Shown here: positions 26,258 through 35,537 of the stretch, piece after piece
Layout of the letters: each line of letters begins with the position of its first letter
Numbering within the stretch: position 1 is the stretch's first letter
DNA from: Verrucomicrobiota bacterium
GTDB lineage: Bacteria; Verrucomicrobiota; Verrucomicrobiia; Limisphaerales; JAFGQR01
Direction of reading: 5' to 3'
Assembly: GCA_016935555.1 (NCBI GenBank)
Contig: JAFGQR010000094.1
Coordinates: 1-64,000, forward strand
DNA: 64,000 nt
Translations under genes and position numbers: made by a program
The notes under the pieces: model-generated
The model's database searches: none
Told to the model about the DNA's origin: nothing
Seen by the model: only the letters and a program-made list of their open reading frames with translations

Positions 26258-27088
26258 ATGCCTAATCCATTGAACGATCGCCTGGCGGTTTGCAGTTGGT
26301 CCTTGCAGCCCGCGTCCCCCGAGTCACTGTTCGATGACCTGCGCGCCATCGGCATTCCGCGGCTGCAGTGCGCGCTGGATCCCCTGCGGGAGAATCCCCG
26401 GGTGTGGGGCAGGTTTGGCGAGTCGTGCGCCCGGAACCGCGTCGCGCTGGTGTCCGGGATGTTCGGCACGGTGGGGGAGGATTATTCGACGCTGGAATCG
26501 ATCCGCCGCACCGGCGGGCTGGTGCCGGACGCCACTTGGGACGAGAATTGGCGGAACATCCAGGAGACCGCCCGGATCGCGCAGGACCTGGGTCTGAGTC
26601 TGGTGAGTTTTCATGCGGGCTTTCTGCCCCACGAGGAACGCGATCCCGCGTTTGCGCGGCTTCAGGACCGGATCCGGCAGGTGGCGGACGCGTTTGCCGC
26701 GCGGCAGATTGCGCTGGCGTTCGAGACGGGGCAGGAGACGGCGGCCACGTTGCGGACGTTTCTGGAGAAGCTGGAGCGGCCGAACGTGGGGGTGAACTTT
26801 GATCCGGCGAACATGATCCTCTACGCCAAGGGCGATCCCATCGAGGCGCTGCGGGTGTTGGGTCCCTGGATCCGCCAGGTCCACATCAAAGACGCCGTCC
26901 CCACCAAGCAGCCCGGCACCTGGGGCGAGGAAGTTGTCACCGGCACCGGCGCGGTGGACTGGCGCGCGTTTTTTGCGGTGCTGGCCGAGGTGAAGTTTGC
27001 CGGGTATTGCAGCATCGAACGCGAAGCCGGCACGCAGCGCGTCCAGGACATCCTCGCCGCCAGGCAGTTCATCGAGGCCGTCGGCTGA
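26258..27088 (+). CDS. Sugar phosphate isomerase/epimerase (TIM barrel)
   Basis: The protein has 276 residues from the ATG at 26258. The order LAVCSWSLQPAS, SLVSFHAGFLPHEERDP, IALAFETGQE, VGVNFDPANMILY, IRQVHIKDAVPTK and GYCSIEREAG gives the metal-binding His, Glu and Asp positions of the xylose-isomerase-like / AP endonuclease 2 superfamily. Members epimerise or isomerise keto sugars and inositol derivatives. The following gene, 33 bases downstream, is a Gfo/Idh oxidoreductase, a standard pairing in sugar and cyclitol catabolism. The exact substrate is unknown. Confidence 0.88.
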   Translation: MPNPLNDRLAVCSWSLQPASPESLFDDLRAIGIPRLQCALDPLRENPRVWGRFGESCARNRVALVSGMFGTVGEDYSTLESIRRTGGLVPDATWDENWRNIQETARIAQDLGLSLVSFHAGFLPHEERDPAFARLQDRIRQVADAFAARQIALAFETGQETAATLRTFLEKLERPNVGVNFDPANMILYAKGDPIEALRVLGPWIRQVHIKDAVPTKQPGTWGEEVVTGTGAVDWRAFFAVLAEVKFAGYCSIEREAGTQRVQDILAARQFIEAVG

Positions 27089-27121
27089 TTTTGGTTCCCC
27101 AACCCTCCATCCCCTGCCCCC

Positions 27122-28177
27122 ATGCCAACAAGCCTTTCCTCCGCCAAATCCGCTCCCGTCAACGTCGCCGTCGTGGGCCTCGGCTTCATGGGCCTCACCC
27201 ACCTGCGCGCCTACAGCACCCTCAAGTCCGCCCGCCTCGTCGCCGTGTGCGACTCCGTCCGCAAACCGGTGAAGGGCATCCTGCCGGGCGTCACGGGCAA
27301 CCTGTCGGGCTCCGACGCGTTCAAGCTGGCACGGCACGTGCGCGTGTATTCGGAGTTGCGGGATTTGCTGGCCGATGACGACGTGACGCTTGTCGACCTT
27401 TGCGTGCCGACCCCGCTCCACGTCCCCCAGTCCATCGCCGCCTTGCAGGCCGGCAAACATGTCGTCTGCGAAAAACCCCTCGCCCGCACCGCCGCGCTCG
27501 CCCGCAAGATCGTGGCCGCCGCCGAGGCCGCCCCCGGGTTTCTGCTTCCCGCGATGTGTTTGCGGTTCTGGCCCGAATGGGTCTGGGTCAAGAACGCCAT
27601 GGATTCGGAGCGCTTCGGCAACGTGCTCGCCGCCCGGTTTCGGCGCGTCTCGGAGCCCCCGGGGTGGAGCCGCGACAGCTATTTCAAAGGCGACCAGTCG
27701 GGCGGAGCGCTGCTGGACATGCACATCCACGACACCGACTTCATCCAATTCATGTTCGGACGCCCCCGGAGCGTGGTTTCCAGCGGGCTGACGTGTTTCA
27801 GCGGCGCCATCGACCACGTGATCACCCAATACCACGTCGCCAACGGCGCCGCCGTCTACGCCGAAGGCTCCTGGCTGATGAGCGCCGGCCATGGTTTCAA
27901 CATGGCCTACACCGTCAATTTCGAGAACGCCACCGTCGACTACGACCTGACCCGCGGCAAGGAAGCCCTCCGCGTGTTCGAGAACGGCCACAAGCCCCGC
28001 GTCGTCTCCTGCAGCGGCCCCGACGGCTACGCGGGCGAACTGGCCCACATGATCTGCGCCATCCAAACCGGTCTCCCCCCCACCGTCGTCACCCCCCAGG
28101 ACGCCCTGAGCGCCGTCGAAATCTGCGAAGCCGAGGAAAAATCCATCCGCCTCGGGCGCCCCGTGAAGCTGCCCTAG
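27122..28177 (+). CDS. Gfo/Idh/MocA-family oxidoreductase (cytosolic)
   Basis: The protein has 351 residues with no signal peptide. The NAD-binding motif is VAVVGLGFMG, and the dinucleotide domain continues with VDLCVPTPLHVPQSI and the signature VCEKPLAR. The C-terminal domain contains GGALLDMHIHDTDFIQFMFG, with the paired histidines often at the active site. It lies 33 bases after the isomerase/epimerase, and the pair probably oxidises and isomerises the same sugar or cyclitol. Unlike the two other family members in this window it lacks a Tat signal, so it acts in the cytoplasm. Confidence 0.9.
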   Translation: MPTSLSSAKSAPVNVAVVGLGFMGLTHLRAYSTLKSARLVAVCDSVRKPVKGILPGVTGNLSGSDAFKLARHVRVYSELRDLLADDDVTLVDLCVPTPLHVPQSIAALQAGKHVVCEKPLARTAALARKIVAAAEAAPGFLLPAMCLRFWPEWVWVKNAMDSERFGNVLAARFRRVSEPPGWSRDSYFKGDQSGGALLDMHIHDTDFIQFMFGRPRSVVSSGLTCFSGAIDHVITQYHVANGAAVYAEGSWLMSAGHGFNMAYTVNFENATVDYDLTRGKEALRVFENGHKPRVVSCSGPDGYAGELAHMICAIQTGLPPTVVTPQDALSAVEICEAEEKSIRLGRPVKLP

Positions 28178-28260
28178 AGTCTCGTCCAGGCGGTGCACAC
28201 GCACGCGCGCCCGGACACGCGCCATTTCAGAAAAGCCGCCGTGTGCCGATAGAAAAATGA

Positions 28261-28581
28261 ATGAGTCCTGAGGAAGTCGAGATTTTGGAATTGCTGGGCC
28301 GTTTTCGGGGCAATTATGTCTCGGTTGTTGAGATTTCGCGCAACGTGGGTCAGCGCAGGCGGTTCATGGAAGACCGGTTTTGGTGCCGCCCGATCCTCCG
28401 GCGGATGGAAATGGACGGCTTGGTGGAAGTGAACGAGTTTGGGGAGTATCGGGTGATGAGGCGCGAGGAGAACACCACGAGTTTCTGGCAGGCGTTGGAC
28501 CAGCCGGACATGCGCCTGGGCGAAACGACCATCATCGACTTGGACGAGGCCGGTGACACCCGCCACGAGATCTCCTCTTGA
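28261..28581 (+). CDS. Small conserved-looking protein, winged-helix-like
   Basis: The protein has 106 residues. The first 70 residues have a helix-rich pattern followed by a short beta hairpin: EEVEILELLGRFRGNYVSVV, EISRNVGQRRRF, PILRRMEMDGLVEVNEFGEY. This is the layout of a winged helix-turn-helix (recognition helix, then a wing with DGLVE...YRV). The C-terminal 35 residues are acidic. It may be a DNA-binding regulator, but no family was recognised. The ATG at 28261 is used; an overlapping ATG at 28257 is out of frame. It converges with the glycosidase gene across a 27-base gap. Confidence 0.65.
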   Translation: MSPEEVEILELLGRFRGNYVSVVEISRNVGQRRRFMEDRFWCRPILRRMEMDGLVEVNEFGEYRVMRREENTTSFWQALDQPDMRLGETTIIDLDEAGDTRHEISS

Positions 28582-28608
28582 CAGGCCCCGCCCGCACCAG
28601 GAGCCGAT

Positions 28609-31005
28609 TCACGGGGTGTCATGCCGGACCGACGCCGGCCCCGCAAACCAGATCCTCCCCGCCGTCTTGCCCCGGGTGCCATCCACCAGAAGCCACGTGT
28701 CCAAACGCAAGACACCGCGCGCGACACCGTCGTTGGCGCCGCCCCAGTGGCCGGCGGCTTTCAAATCGGCCAGGTCGAACTCCACCCAGCGCCACCCGGC
28801 CCAATCCAGGGGGGGCCCGCTGGGCTGGAAGGTCTGCCCGGCGGCATCGGTGACCCGCAGACGCAGCGCGTTGCCCGACCGGTCCCCGTAAACCCACATC
28901 CCCACCGCCTGTGGACGGCTCCCCAATGGCAGCCGCGGAGCGTCCTCGGCCACCACCCGCACAAAACGCCAGCCCGCCTCAAACGCATACGCCAGTTCCC
29001 AAGCCTCCGGAAACGGCCGGGGACCGTCTCCGGGTGCGTTCGTCCGCGCCAGGCTGGCGCAGGCCGGCACCTGCGCGTCGCCGTCCAGTGCGGCACGCAA
29101 CCGTGAGGCGGCCAGGGGATGGAAGGTGGGGACGCGAGTTTCGGCGACCACCCCTCCGCGGGCATCCCGCAACTGCACGAGCCGGGCCCCCGGCGCTTCC
29201 TTCAGCAACACCACCGCACCGAATTCGCCTTGAGACAGGCGAACGGGCTGCGCGGCGGCATCGGCATGGACGGATCCCTCGAAGACGGTGCCGGACGGGT
29301 TGCGGATGTCCAGCTGAAGGCCGGAGGACACGGGCGCGACCTGCAGACGAAGCGGATTGGCAAGGGTGAACTCGAAGGTCTCGCCCGAGATGCCAAGCGG
29401 CACCCGGCGGCCGGGGGCTTCTTCCCGGGCAGCCGCCACCTTCAGCGTCACCGTCAGCGTTGGCGGCCAGCGCCGCATGGGCGTGGCCTTGAACACCTCG
29501 GTCCGGGTCTCCCCGGGCCGGAGCAGCAGGCTGCCTGACCCGGCCAGAGACGCCCCGACCACGTTCCACTGGAGGTTCAGCGCCAGGCGCACCGGCAGCG
29601 GGTTGCTGGCGACGACAGGCACCCTGAGCGCATCCGGCCGGCCCGCCTCGACCAGGGACCGCACCGGACCCGCCTGCCAGGCGGCGGCGGCGGACAACGC
29701 CTCCAGCGGCCGGTGAAAGGTGATGTACAAAGGAGCCGCCCGGAGCGGAAGGGCGAGAGGAGTGTTGCCGGCCTGAAGGGGCACGGGATCGCCCTGGCCG
29801 CTGACCGCCGTGACCGTCGAGGGATCGGGGGCGTTAAGATCGAGGGTGACCTGGCGGGGTTGTCCGGCGCTCCAGGCGGCCAACTTCTGGCTGCCGGCGG
29901 CGTTGACCAGCAATAGCGCGTATTCGTCCGCATCGCCCGTGTCGAGCCGGCGCGCGATCCGGTATCCGCCCAGCTCCCGCGCCAGGACCTGCGCGGCCCG
30001 GTAGGCGGGTTTCGGCTCGAGGCTGGCGGTGACGGTGCCGAAGTTGTGTTCCCTCTCATGGGGATCGAGGCCGTCGTTTTTCCAATCATACCAAATCGAG
30101 AGCGGCACGCCGTGATAGAGGTTGGCCAGTTGCTGGCGCGCCAGGAAGGCCGCCTGGACATCCGGCGACACGCCGCCCCTGGCGTGCGTCGCATACCCCC
30201 ATTCCCCGCTGACGATCGGCAGGTTCCACCGGTCCGGGGGCGCGTGCTGTTCGATGAGACCGCGCAGGCGCCGATAATCGCCGCCGGCCGTTTCCGGGCC
30301 GCGATGATAACCGCGGTAAGGGTGGACACTGATGGCGTCCAGGGAGGCCGGGACATCGGATTTCAGCAGCGCCTCGAGAAAGGGCCATGGGAATTCCGAA
30401 CTGGCAGGCGCCAACACGAGCGCTTCCGGATCGGCGGCGCGCACGGCCCGGCAGGTGGCCCGCGCCAGCGCCACATAATGCCCCACATCCGGTTTCGGCT
30501 TCCAAAAACCAATGTTCGGCTCGTTCCAAATCTCCCAGAGAATGCCCCGACCCTTGAAATGCGCCGCCGCCGCCCCCGCCCACCGCGCAAACGCCGCGAC
30601 GCTCTCCGGCTTGGCCGGCGAGGCGGTGTCCCGTTGTTCCCTGCCGGTGATGGGATTGCGGGAGACCACGGTTTCCTCATACAGGCCGTTCGAGTAATCC
30701 AGGATATAGATGGCCCGCAGACCGCGCCGGTCCAGATTCGCCGTGAGTTCGTCGTAGGCGGACCAATCGTAGGCGCCGCGCCGGCGCTCGGTGCCGCCCC
30801 AGGAGAAATCCATGCGGATGAACTTGAATCCCCCGGCGGCGATCATGTCCAAGTCGCGGGCGTGGCCGCGGGTGAAGTGAATGTTCACGCCCACGCCCTG
30901 CGGGAGGACCGGCGGCGGAAGGGACGGGCTCCCTTGGGTGGCGGGGGGTGCGGCCGAGAGCAGGGCGCAAAACCATGGGATGCAGCGACGGAGTGGGCGG
31001 TTCAT
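28609..31005 (-). CDS. Exported glycoside hydrolase, GH39/GH5-like (clan GH-A)
   Basis: The protein has 798 residues. An N-terminal signal peptide (CIPWFCALLSAAPPATQG) precedes a (beta/alpha)8 domain of about 350 residues. The acid/base glutamate E162 lies in WEIWNEPN and the nucleophile E268 in VSGEWGY, the two carboxylates at the ends of strands 4 and 7 in clan GH-A. The C-terminal half is made of beta-sandwich regions without catalytic motifs, possibly carbohydrate binding. The substrate is unknown; GH39-like enzymes cut beta-xylosides or related glycosides. Its ATG overlaps the stop of the hybrid histidine kinase (ATGA), so the two are translationally coupled. Confidence 0.86.
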   Translation of the reverse strand: MNRPLRRCIPWFCALLSAAPPATQGSPSLPPPVLPQGVGVNIHFTRGHARDLDMIAAGGFKFIRMDFSWGGTERRRGAYDWSAYDELTANLDRRGLRAIYILDYSNGLYEETVVSRNPITGREQRDTASPAKPESVAAFARWAGAAAAHFKGRGILWEIWNEPNIGFWKPKPDVGHYVALARATCRAVRAADPEALVLAPASSEFPWPFLEALLKSDVPASLDAISVHPYRGYHRGPETAGGDYRRLRGLIEQHAPPDRWNLPIVSGEWGYATHARGGVSPDVQAAFLARQQLANLYHGVPLSIWYDWKNDGLDPHEREHNFGTVTASLEPKPAYRAAQVLARELGGYRIARRLDTGDADEYALLLVNAAGSQKLAAWSAGQPRQVTLDLNAPDPSTVTAVSGQGDPVPLQAGNTPLALPLRAAPLYITFHRPLEALSAAAAWQAGPVRSLVEAGRPDALRVPVVASNPLPVRLALNLQWNVVGASLAGSGSLLLRPGETRTEVFKATPMRRWPPTLTVTLKVAAAREEAPGRRVPLGISGETFEFTLANPLRLQVAPVSSGLQLDIRNPSGTVFEGSVHADAAAQPVRLSQGEFGAVVLLKEAPGARLVQLRDARGGVVAETRVPTFHPLAASRLRAALDGDAQVPACASLARTNAPGDGPRPFPEAWELAYAFEAGWRFVRVVAEDAPRLPLGSRPQAVGMWVYGDRSGNALRLRVTDAAGQTFQPSGPPLDWAGWRWVEFDLADLKAAGHWGGANDGVARGVLRLDTWLLVDGTRGKTAGRIWFAGPASVRHDTP

Positions 31006-32555
31006 GGCGGGGGGGCATCGAGCGTTTCGCGCACGACGGCGACGAGTTGGGGGTTGTCGAACGGCTTTTGGAGGAAGCGGACGCCTTCGACCTGGGCGAC
31101 CGTGTCCGGCTCGGGCTCCTGCAGGCCGCCGCTGAGCAGAATGGCCCTCACGTGGGGATCACGCTGGCGAATCCGCTCCAGCGCGTCGCGGCCGTTCATC
31201 CGGGGCATGTGCAGATCCATCAACACCAGGTTCACCGGCGGACGCGCCGCCTGATACTGCCGGATTGCGTCTTCGCCGTCCACGGCTTCGAGCACCTCGT
31301 AGCCGCGGTAGCTCAGCACGGCGCGGATCACCATCCGCACCGCCTCCTCGTCGTCCACCACCAGAATGCGTTCGCGGCCCTCGAGGGTTTGGGTGGCCAG
31401 CGCGGCGGAGTCGGAAGGCGCAACCGCCACGGGAGCCTCGCGGGTGCGCGGCAGAAACACATGGTAGGTCGAGCCCTCGCCCACGCGGCTTTCGGCTTCG
31501 ATCCAGCCGCCATGCTCGGCAACGACGCTGAACGTGATCGACAGCCCCAGTCCCGGACCCTGCCGGATGTCTTTCGTCGTGAAATACGGGTCGAACAGCC
31601 GCGCCAGCGTTTCGGGCGGCATCCCCTGCCCCGTGTCCGCCACTGTCAGCTTCACAAAATCGCCAGCCTTGCGCGGAGGCCTGGCCTCGACCGGAGCGGT
31701 GGTCACGTTGGCCAGCGCCAGGCGCAACTGGCCCCCGGCGGGCATCGCGTCCCGCGCGTTGAGGCCCAGGTTGATCAGCGCCTGCATCAGCAGGCTGGTG
31801 TCGGCCTTGACCGGCCACACGCGCTGTGCGGGCGGGTCCCATCGGATTTCGATGCGGGGATCGATGGTGTGCCGCAGGACGAACACCACCTTGTCCACCA
31901 CGTCGCCCAGGTCCAGCGCGATCAGCTTGGAAGTCGCCTGCCGGCTGAACAGTTGCAGTTTGGCCACCAGTTCCGCGCCGCGCCGCGCGCTGGTTTCCGC
32001 GTAGCACAAGTTGGCCCGCAGCGATTCCGGGCATTCCGGCGAATGCAGCGCAAGGTCGATCTGGGAAATCACGGCGGTGAGGATGTTGTTGAAATCGTGG
32101 GCGATGCCGCTGGCCAGCGCCCCGACCGCCTGGTGCTTGCGGGCCTGGTAGACCGCGTCCTCCATCCGCCGCTGCACCGAGAGATCGCGGAACCACACCG
32201 TCACGTGGCTCTGCCCCGCAACCCACGTCTGGCTGATGCACGCCTCCAGCGGCACCCCCGGCCGTTGCCCCGGCGCCGCATCCAGCCGGCGCACCGCCCG
32301 CGGCGCGCTGGCCGACAACCCCAACTCCCCAATCTTCAGCCGCCGCCACACCTCCGCCAGCACCGGACATTCCTCGAGCGGCTGGCCCGTCACTTGCCCC
32401 CGCGGACACCCGAAGAGCGCCGCCGCCGCCTCGTTGAGAAACACCACGCGTCGCTGCGGGTCGAGGCTCACAATCGCATCGTCCAGCGCGTTGAGAATCG
32501 CTTCGTTCTGGCCTTCCATACGGTCCCGAATGCCCAACAGAGAAGAGCGCCGCAC
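31002..32555 (-). CDS. Hybrid sensor histidine kinase (PAS, kinase, receiver)
   Basis: The protein has 517 residues and no membrane segment. A PAS domain spans about 15-130. The phosphorylation site H153 is in GIAHDFNN, the N-box is near N267 ([10 protein letters not shown]), and the ATP-binding D307 is in DTGQGMP with GLGLS further on. A C-terminal receiver domain has the DDEE acidic cluster, phosphoacceptor D447 in VLMDLHMP, and K497. It is probably a cytoplasmic sensor that phosphorelays within one chain. Its end overlaps the glycosidase gene, which may be regulated with it. It is divergent from a second kinase-like gene at 32629, with 73 bases between them. Confidence 0.92.
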   Translation of the reverse strand: MRRSSLLGIRDRMEGQNEAILNALDDAIVSLDPQRRVVFLNEAAAALFGCPRGQVTGQPLEECPVLAEVWRRLKIGELGLSASAPRAVRRLDAAPGQRPGVPLEACISQTWVAGQSHVTVWFRDLSVQRRMEDAVYQARKHQAVGALASGIAHDFNNILTAVISQIDLALHSPECPESLRANLCYAETSARRGAELVAKLQLFSRQATSKLIALDLGDVVDKVVFVLRHTIDPRIEIRWDPPAQRVWPVKADTSLLMQALINLGLNARDAMPAGGQLRLALANVTTAPVEARPPRKAGDFVKLTVADTGQGMPPETLARLFDPYFTTKDIRQGPGLGLSITFSVVAEHGGWIEAESRVGEGSTYHVFLPRTREAPVAVAPSDSAALATQTLEGRERILVVDDEEAVRMVIRAVLSYRGYEVLEAVDGEDAIRQYQAARPPVNLVLMDLHMPRMNGRDALERIRQRDPHVRAILLSGGLQEPEPDTVAQVEGVRFLQKPFDNPQLVAVVRETLDAPPP

Positions 32556-32588
32556 GCCCTACTCACCGGTCGCAACCCTAGAGTTTCG

Positions 32589-32618
32589 TTGACAAATTGA
32601 AAACCGAAAAGAGATAGT
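32589..32618 (+). promoter_or_regulatory. Candidate promoter of the degenerate kinase / response regulator operon
   Basis: A perfect TTGACA at 32589-32594 is followed by 17-18 bases and AGATAG/GATAGT at 32612-32618, in an AT-rich patch unusual for this window, 11 bases before the ATG at 32629. Confidence 0.5.
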
Positions 32619-32628
32619 TTTTCCCGGA

Positions 32629-34203
32629 ATGCCTGCGGTTAAACGAAACAGCCGAACCCCATCCCCCCCGCGGCGCGCCGCGGATGCCGACGCCCCGCCC
32701 GGCCCCGTCGCGCCGCTCGCGCAGTTGTGGCCGGGGGTCGTCTTCCGGCAACGGCCGGACCTCACCTTCGAGTTCGTCACCGCCGCCATCGAGACACTGA
32801 CCGGCATCAGCCCGCCGGACTGGCAAACCGCGCCGTCCCGTTTCTGGGACACCGTCCACGAGCTCGATGCCGGCCGCGTCGAGGACCATTTGCGTCGTTG
32901 CGAGGGGTCGGAGGCGGCGCACACCCTCCCGTTCCGCGTGCGCCACCTGCGGCATGGCCGCATCAGCCACATCCTCGAGTGCCGGCGGGCGTGTCGAGAC
33001 CGGGCCGGACAGCTGGTGGGGTATGAGGGGCTGTGGCTGGACCAGACGCGGCAGACCGCCGCCGAACAGCGCCTTGCCGGCGCCAGTTGGCACGAGACCC
33101 TGGCGGCGGTGACGATGGGGATGGCGCACGGATTCAACAATCTGCTCGCGGGCATCGGCTCGCTGAGCGAAACCTACCTGGCCCAGATCGGCCCCCAGCA
33201 CGCGTTCCACGAAGGGCTCTCGCTCATCCGCCAAAAAGCCCAGCAGGCCAGCCAGATGATCCATCGCATCGTCGCCATCCACCGCGCCCGGCCCGGCACC
33301 CTCGGCTACCACGACCTCAATGAAATCGTCCGCGACGCCCTCGACCTGATGCGCCAAGCCCTGCCCCAGCACACCCCCCTGACCGCCGACCTTTCCCCGG
33401 ACGCCCTTCCGCTCTACACCGATGACGTCGCCCTCCGCCAGGTTGTCGTCACCCTCACGCGCCTCGCCGCAGACACCACCGCCGAGCACGGAGAATTGCT
33501 TGTCACCACCCGGCTGTGGGACCAGGTGCCGGAACTCTCCCCCACTGCAGGGGTCCGGCCCCGGACCCCCTGTTGCGGCCTGTCCGTTCGCGCGATCGGC
33601 GACGCCCTCCAGGAGGCCAACCTGCAGTTCCTCTCCACTGCCGGCTCCGCCCCCTCCTCCCCTTGGCGACAGTCCGACGCCGCCCTGCACCACGCCCGCC
33701 AGTTTGCCCAGGCACACCAGGGCCTCCTCGCCGTCGACACCGCCTCCGACGGCCGCGCCACGGTGCACCTCTGGCTGCCCCAGGCCGACTTCACCGAAGC
33801 CGACCAGGCCGAACGGCAGCGCCACCAGGAAAAACGCCGCGTCCTCCTCGTCGGACCCCCCAGCCCCGCCCGCGACCGGATGGCCGGGCGCCTGAGACAA
33901 TGCCCGTTCCACGTCCACGTCATCCCCGATCACGCCGAAGCATGGCTGCAGTCCCCCGACGACCCCATCCACGGCGTCATCCTCCAGGGGGACGCCGGGG
34001 ACGACGCGCATGCGTTGATTCGATTCGTCCGCCGCCATCGGTTGCCGGTGAAGGTGGTGCTGCAGTTGCTCGCCAGCCCGGCGGAGCCAATGGAAACCCA
34101 GTTCCTGTTACAGGCCGACTTGGTCCTCCCTCCAAACCTGCCCGAGGAAAGGATTGCGGAACAACTCCGCCGCCTGTGGGACCCGCCGTCCTTAACCGAC
34201 TAA
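32629..34203 (+). CDS. Histidine-kinase-like protein with degenerate ATPase and receiver-like domain
   Basis: The protein has 524 residues and no membrane span. A PAS-like domain is at about 35-140 (FEFVTAAIETLTGISPPDW). A HisKA-like helix pair keeps the phosphoacceptor position, H167 in MGMAHGFNNLLAG. The following ATPase region (about 230-385) lacks the N-box asparagines (VVVTLTRLAADTTAEHG) and the DxGxG motif (LSVRAIGDALQ stands there), so ATP binding is doubtful. The C-terminal 110 residues (RRVLLVGPPSPARDRMAGRL) resemble a receiver domain without the acidic pocket. It precedes the response regulator by three bases. It may act as a phosphotransfer intermediate or scaffold rather than an active kinase. 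Confidence 0.75.
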   Translation: MPAVKRNSRTPSPPRRAADADAPPGPVAPLAQLWPGVVFRQRPDLTFEFVTAAIETLTGISPPDWQTAPSRFWDTVHELDAGRVEDHLRRCEGSEAAHTLPFRVRHLRHGRISHILECRRACRDRAGQLVGYEGLWLDQTRQTAAEQRLAGASWHETLAAVTMGMAHGFNNLLAGIGSLSETYLAQIGPQHAFHEGLSLIRQKAQQASQMIHRIVAIHRARPGTLGYHDLNEIVRDALDLMRQALPQHTPLTADLSPDALPLYTDDVALRQVVVTLTRLAADTTAEHGELLVTTRLWDQVPELSPTAGVRPRTPCCGLSVRAIGDALQEANLQFLSTAGSAPSSPWRQSDAALHHARQFAQAHQGLLAVDTASDGRATVHLWLPQADFTEADQAERQRHQEKRRVLLVGPPSPARDRMAGRLRQCPFHVHVIPDHAEAWLQSPDDPIHGVILQGDAGDDAHALIRFVRRHRLPVKVVLQLLASPAEPMETQFLLQADLVLPPNLPEERIAEQLRRLWDPPSLTD

Positions 34204-34206
34204 CCC

Positions 34207-34701
34207 ATGTCCCAACCCGGCACGCCCGCCGCCGCCGATGCCCCCATCCTCGTGGTCGATGACGAGGACGTCGTCAGAATCGCGTTGCGCGAACTGTTGC
34301 GCCAACAAGGCTACCGCGTCCACACCGCGTCCGACCCCGTCCAGGCGCTGGGCCTCCTCGGCCGGCAAGCCTTCGCCGCCGTGCTGGCCGATCACCAGAT
34401 GCCCCGCCTCAGCGGACTCGAATTCCTCGCCGAGGTCAAACGCCGCCAGCCCGATGCCTCCCGCCTCCTGATCTCCGGCCTCCTCGCCCCCGAAACGGTG
34501 CTGGACGCCGTCAACCGCGTTGAAATCTGCCGCTGCATCCCGAAACCCTGGCAGCGCGACCAGCTCCTCGCCGCCGTCCGCGACGCCGTCAGCCGGCACC
34601 GGGAAATCACTCAACAACGTCAGCTCCTCCAGAACGCCCTTGCCCGCTGCGACGAACTGTCCCGCCGCATCGAAGCGCTCGAACGACAGCCGCCTCCTTG
34701 A
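34207..34701 (+). CDS. Response regulator, receiver domain with C-terminal helix
   Basis: The protein has 164 residues. The receiver domain has the acidic pair in VVDDED, phosphoacceptor D62 in VLADHQMP and K113 in IPKPW. The last 35 residues form a charged helix (REITQQRQLLQNALARCDEL) with no DNA-binding or enzymatic domain, so this is a single-domain or coiled-coil-linked regulator. The KPW variant is common in receivers related to HD-GYP regulators. It begins three bases after the degenerate kinase stop, so the two are one operon, and it converges with lutC. Confidence 0.9.
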   Translation: MSQPGTPAAADAPILVVDDEDVVRIALRELLRQQGYRVHTASDPVQALGLLGRQAFAAVLADHQMPRLSGLEFLAEVKRRQPDASRLLISGLLAPETVLDAVNRVEICRCIPKPWQRDQLLAAVRDAVSRHREITQQRQLLQNALARCDELSRRIEALERQPPP

Positions 34702-34798
34702 ACCCCGAATTCCGGCCGCGTTGCGTTGAACAGCCGTCCCGCAGGCGATCCTCGTCCCCAGCGGGTCGGCCGCGCCCCGCCCGGTCGCCGCTCCCTGC

Positions 34799-35485
34799 TC
34801 ACCACAGCAGCACCGTGAGCTTCTTGGGGCCATGCGCCCCCAACACCAGGGTCCGTTCGATATCTCCGGTCCGGCTCGGGCCGGTGATGAACGATATCAT
34901 GCTGGGATAATTGCCGCCGTATTTCGTTTTCAACAGCGCAAACGCCTCCGGCAACCCCGGCAGGAGCTGCTCGCGACGCGCCAACACCACGTGGTGCGGC
35001 GGCAGCACCGACAACGCGCGGCCGCCCGCGCTGCGGCTCGTCACCAGCACGCTGCCCGTGTGCGCCACCAGCGCGTCGCATTCGCTCAGCCCCGCGTCGC
35101 ATTGCTCCAGCACGCCAACGTCGTCCGCCGCACCCGTCCAATGCACCGGCAGCCCCAGCGCCGCACAGGCCGCGTCCGTCAGTTCACCCCGGTGCGAGGC
35201 CACACGCTTCCAACCCTCCCGGTCCCGCAGCCGGACCACCGCCGCAAGCGCCTCGTCCCGGCCGTCAACCCGGAGGAATTCCGTCGCCAAATCCACCGAG
35301 TTCCGCTCGAACAGCGCCGCGTTCTCCTCGAAGGTGCGGCCCGTCGCCGACAGCACACGGTCGAAGTCGGCGCCCGAAGGCAGTCCGGCGGAGCCGGCGG
35401 AGTCCCAGGGGTGCGCCCCGGGACGCGGCGCGGATGTCCGCAGCGCCTCGCGGATGCGTTCGAAGATGTGGTCGCGTTCGCTCAT
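34799..35485 (-). CDS. lutC: LUD-domain protein of L-lactate utilisation (LutC)
   Basis: The protein has 228 residues from the ATG at 35485. The LUD domain is evident from LVAHTGSVLVTSRSAGGRAL and LPPHHVVLAR, with SMISFITGPSRTGDIERTLV at the C-terminus; the family motif GPSxTxDIExxLxxGxHGPxxLxV is complete (GAHGPKKLTVLLW). LutC is the third subunit of the LutABC complex, which oxidises L-lactate to pyruvate in the cytoplasm. It is the last gene of the lut operon, 52 bases after lutB. A short run of GGATGGT-like units lies in that gap. Confidence 0.92.
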   Translation of the reverse strand: MSERDHIFERIREALRTSAPRPGAHPWDSAGSAGLPSGADFDRVLSATGRTFEENAALFERNSVDLATEFLRVDGRDEALAAVVRLRDREGWKRVASHRGELTDAACAALGLPVHWTGAADDVGVLEQCDAGLSECDALVAHTGSVLVTSRSAGGRALSVLPPHHVVLARREQLLPGLPEAFALLKTKYGGNYPSMISFITGPSRTGDIERTLVLGAHGPKKLTVLLW

Positions 35486-35537
35486 GGCTGGATGCTGGAT
35501 GGTGGATGGTGAGATGTGCGGGGCGCGGGTGAGGGGG

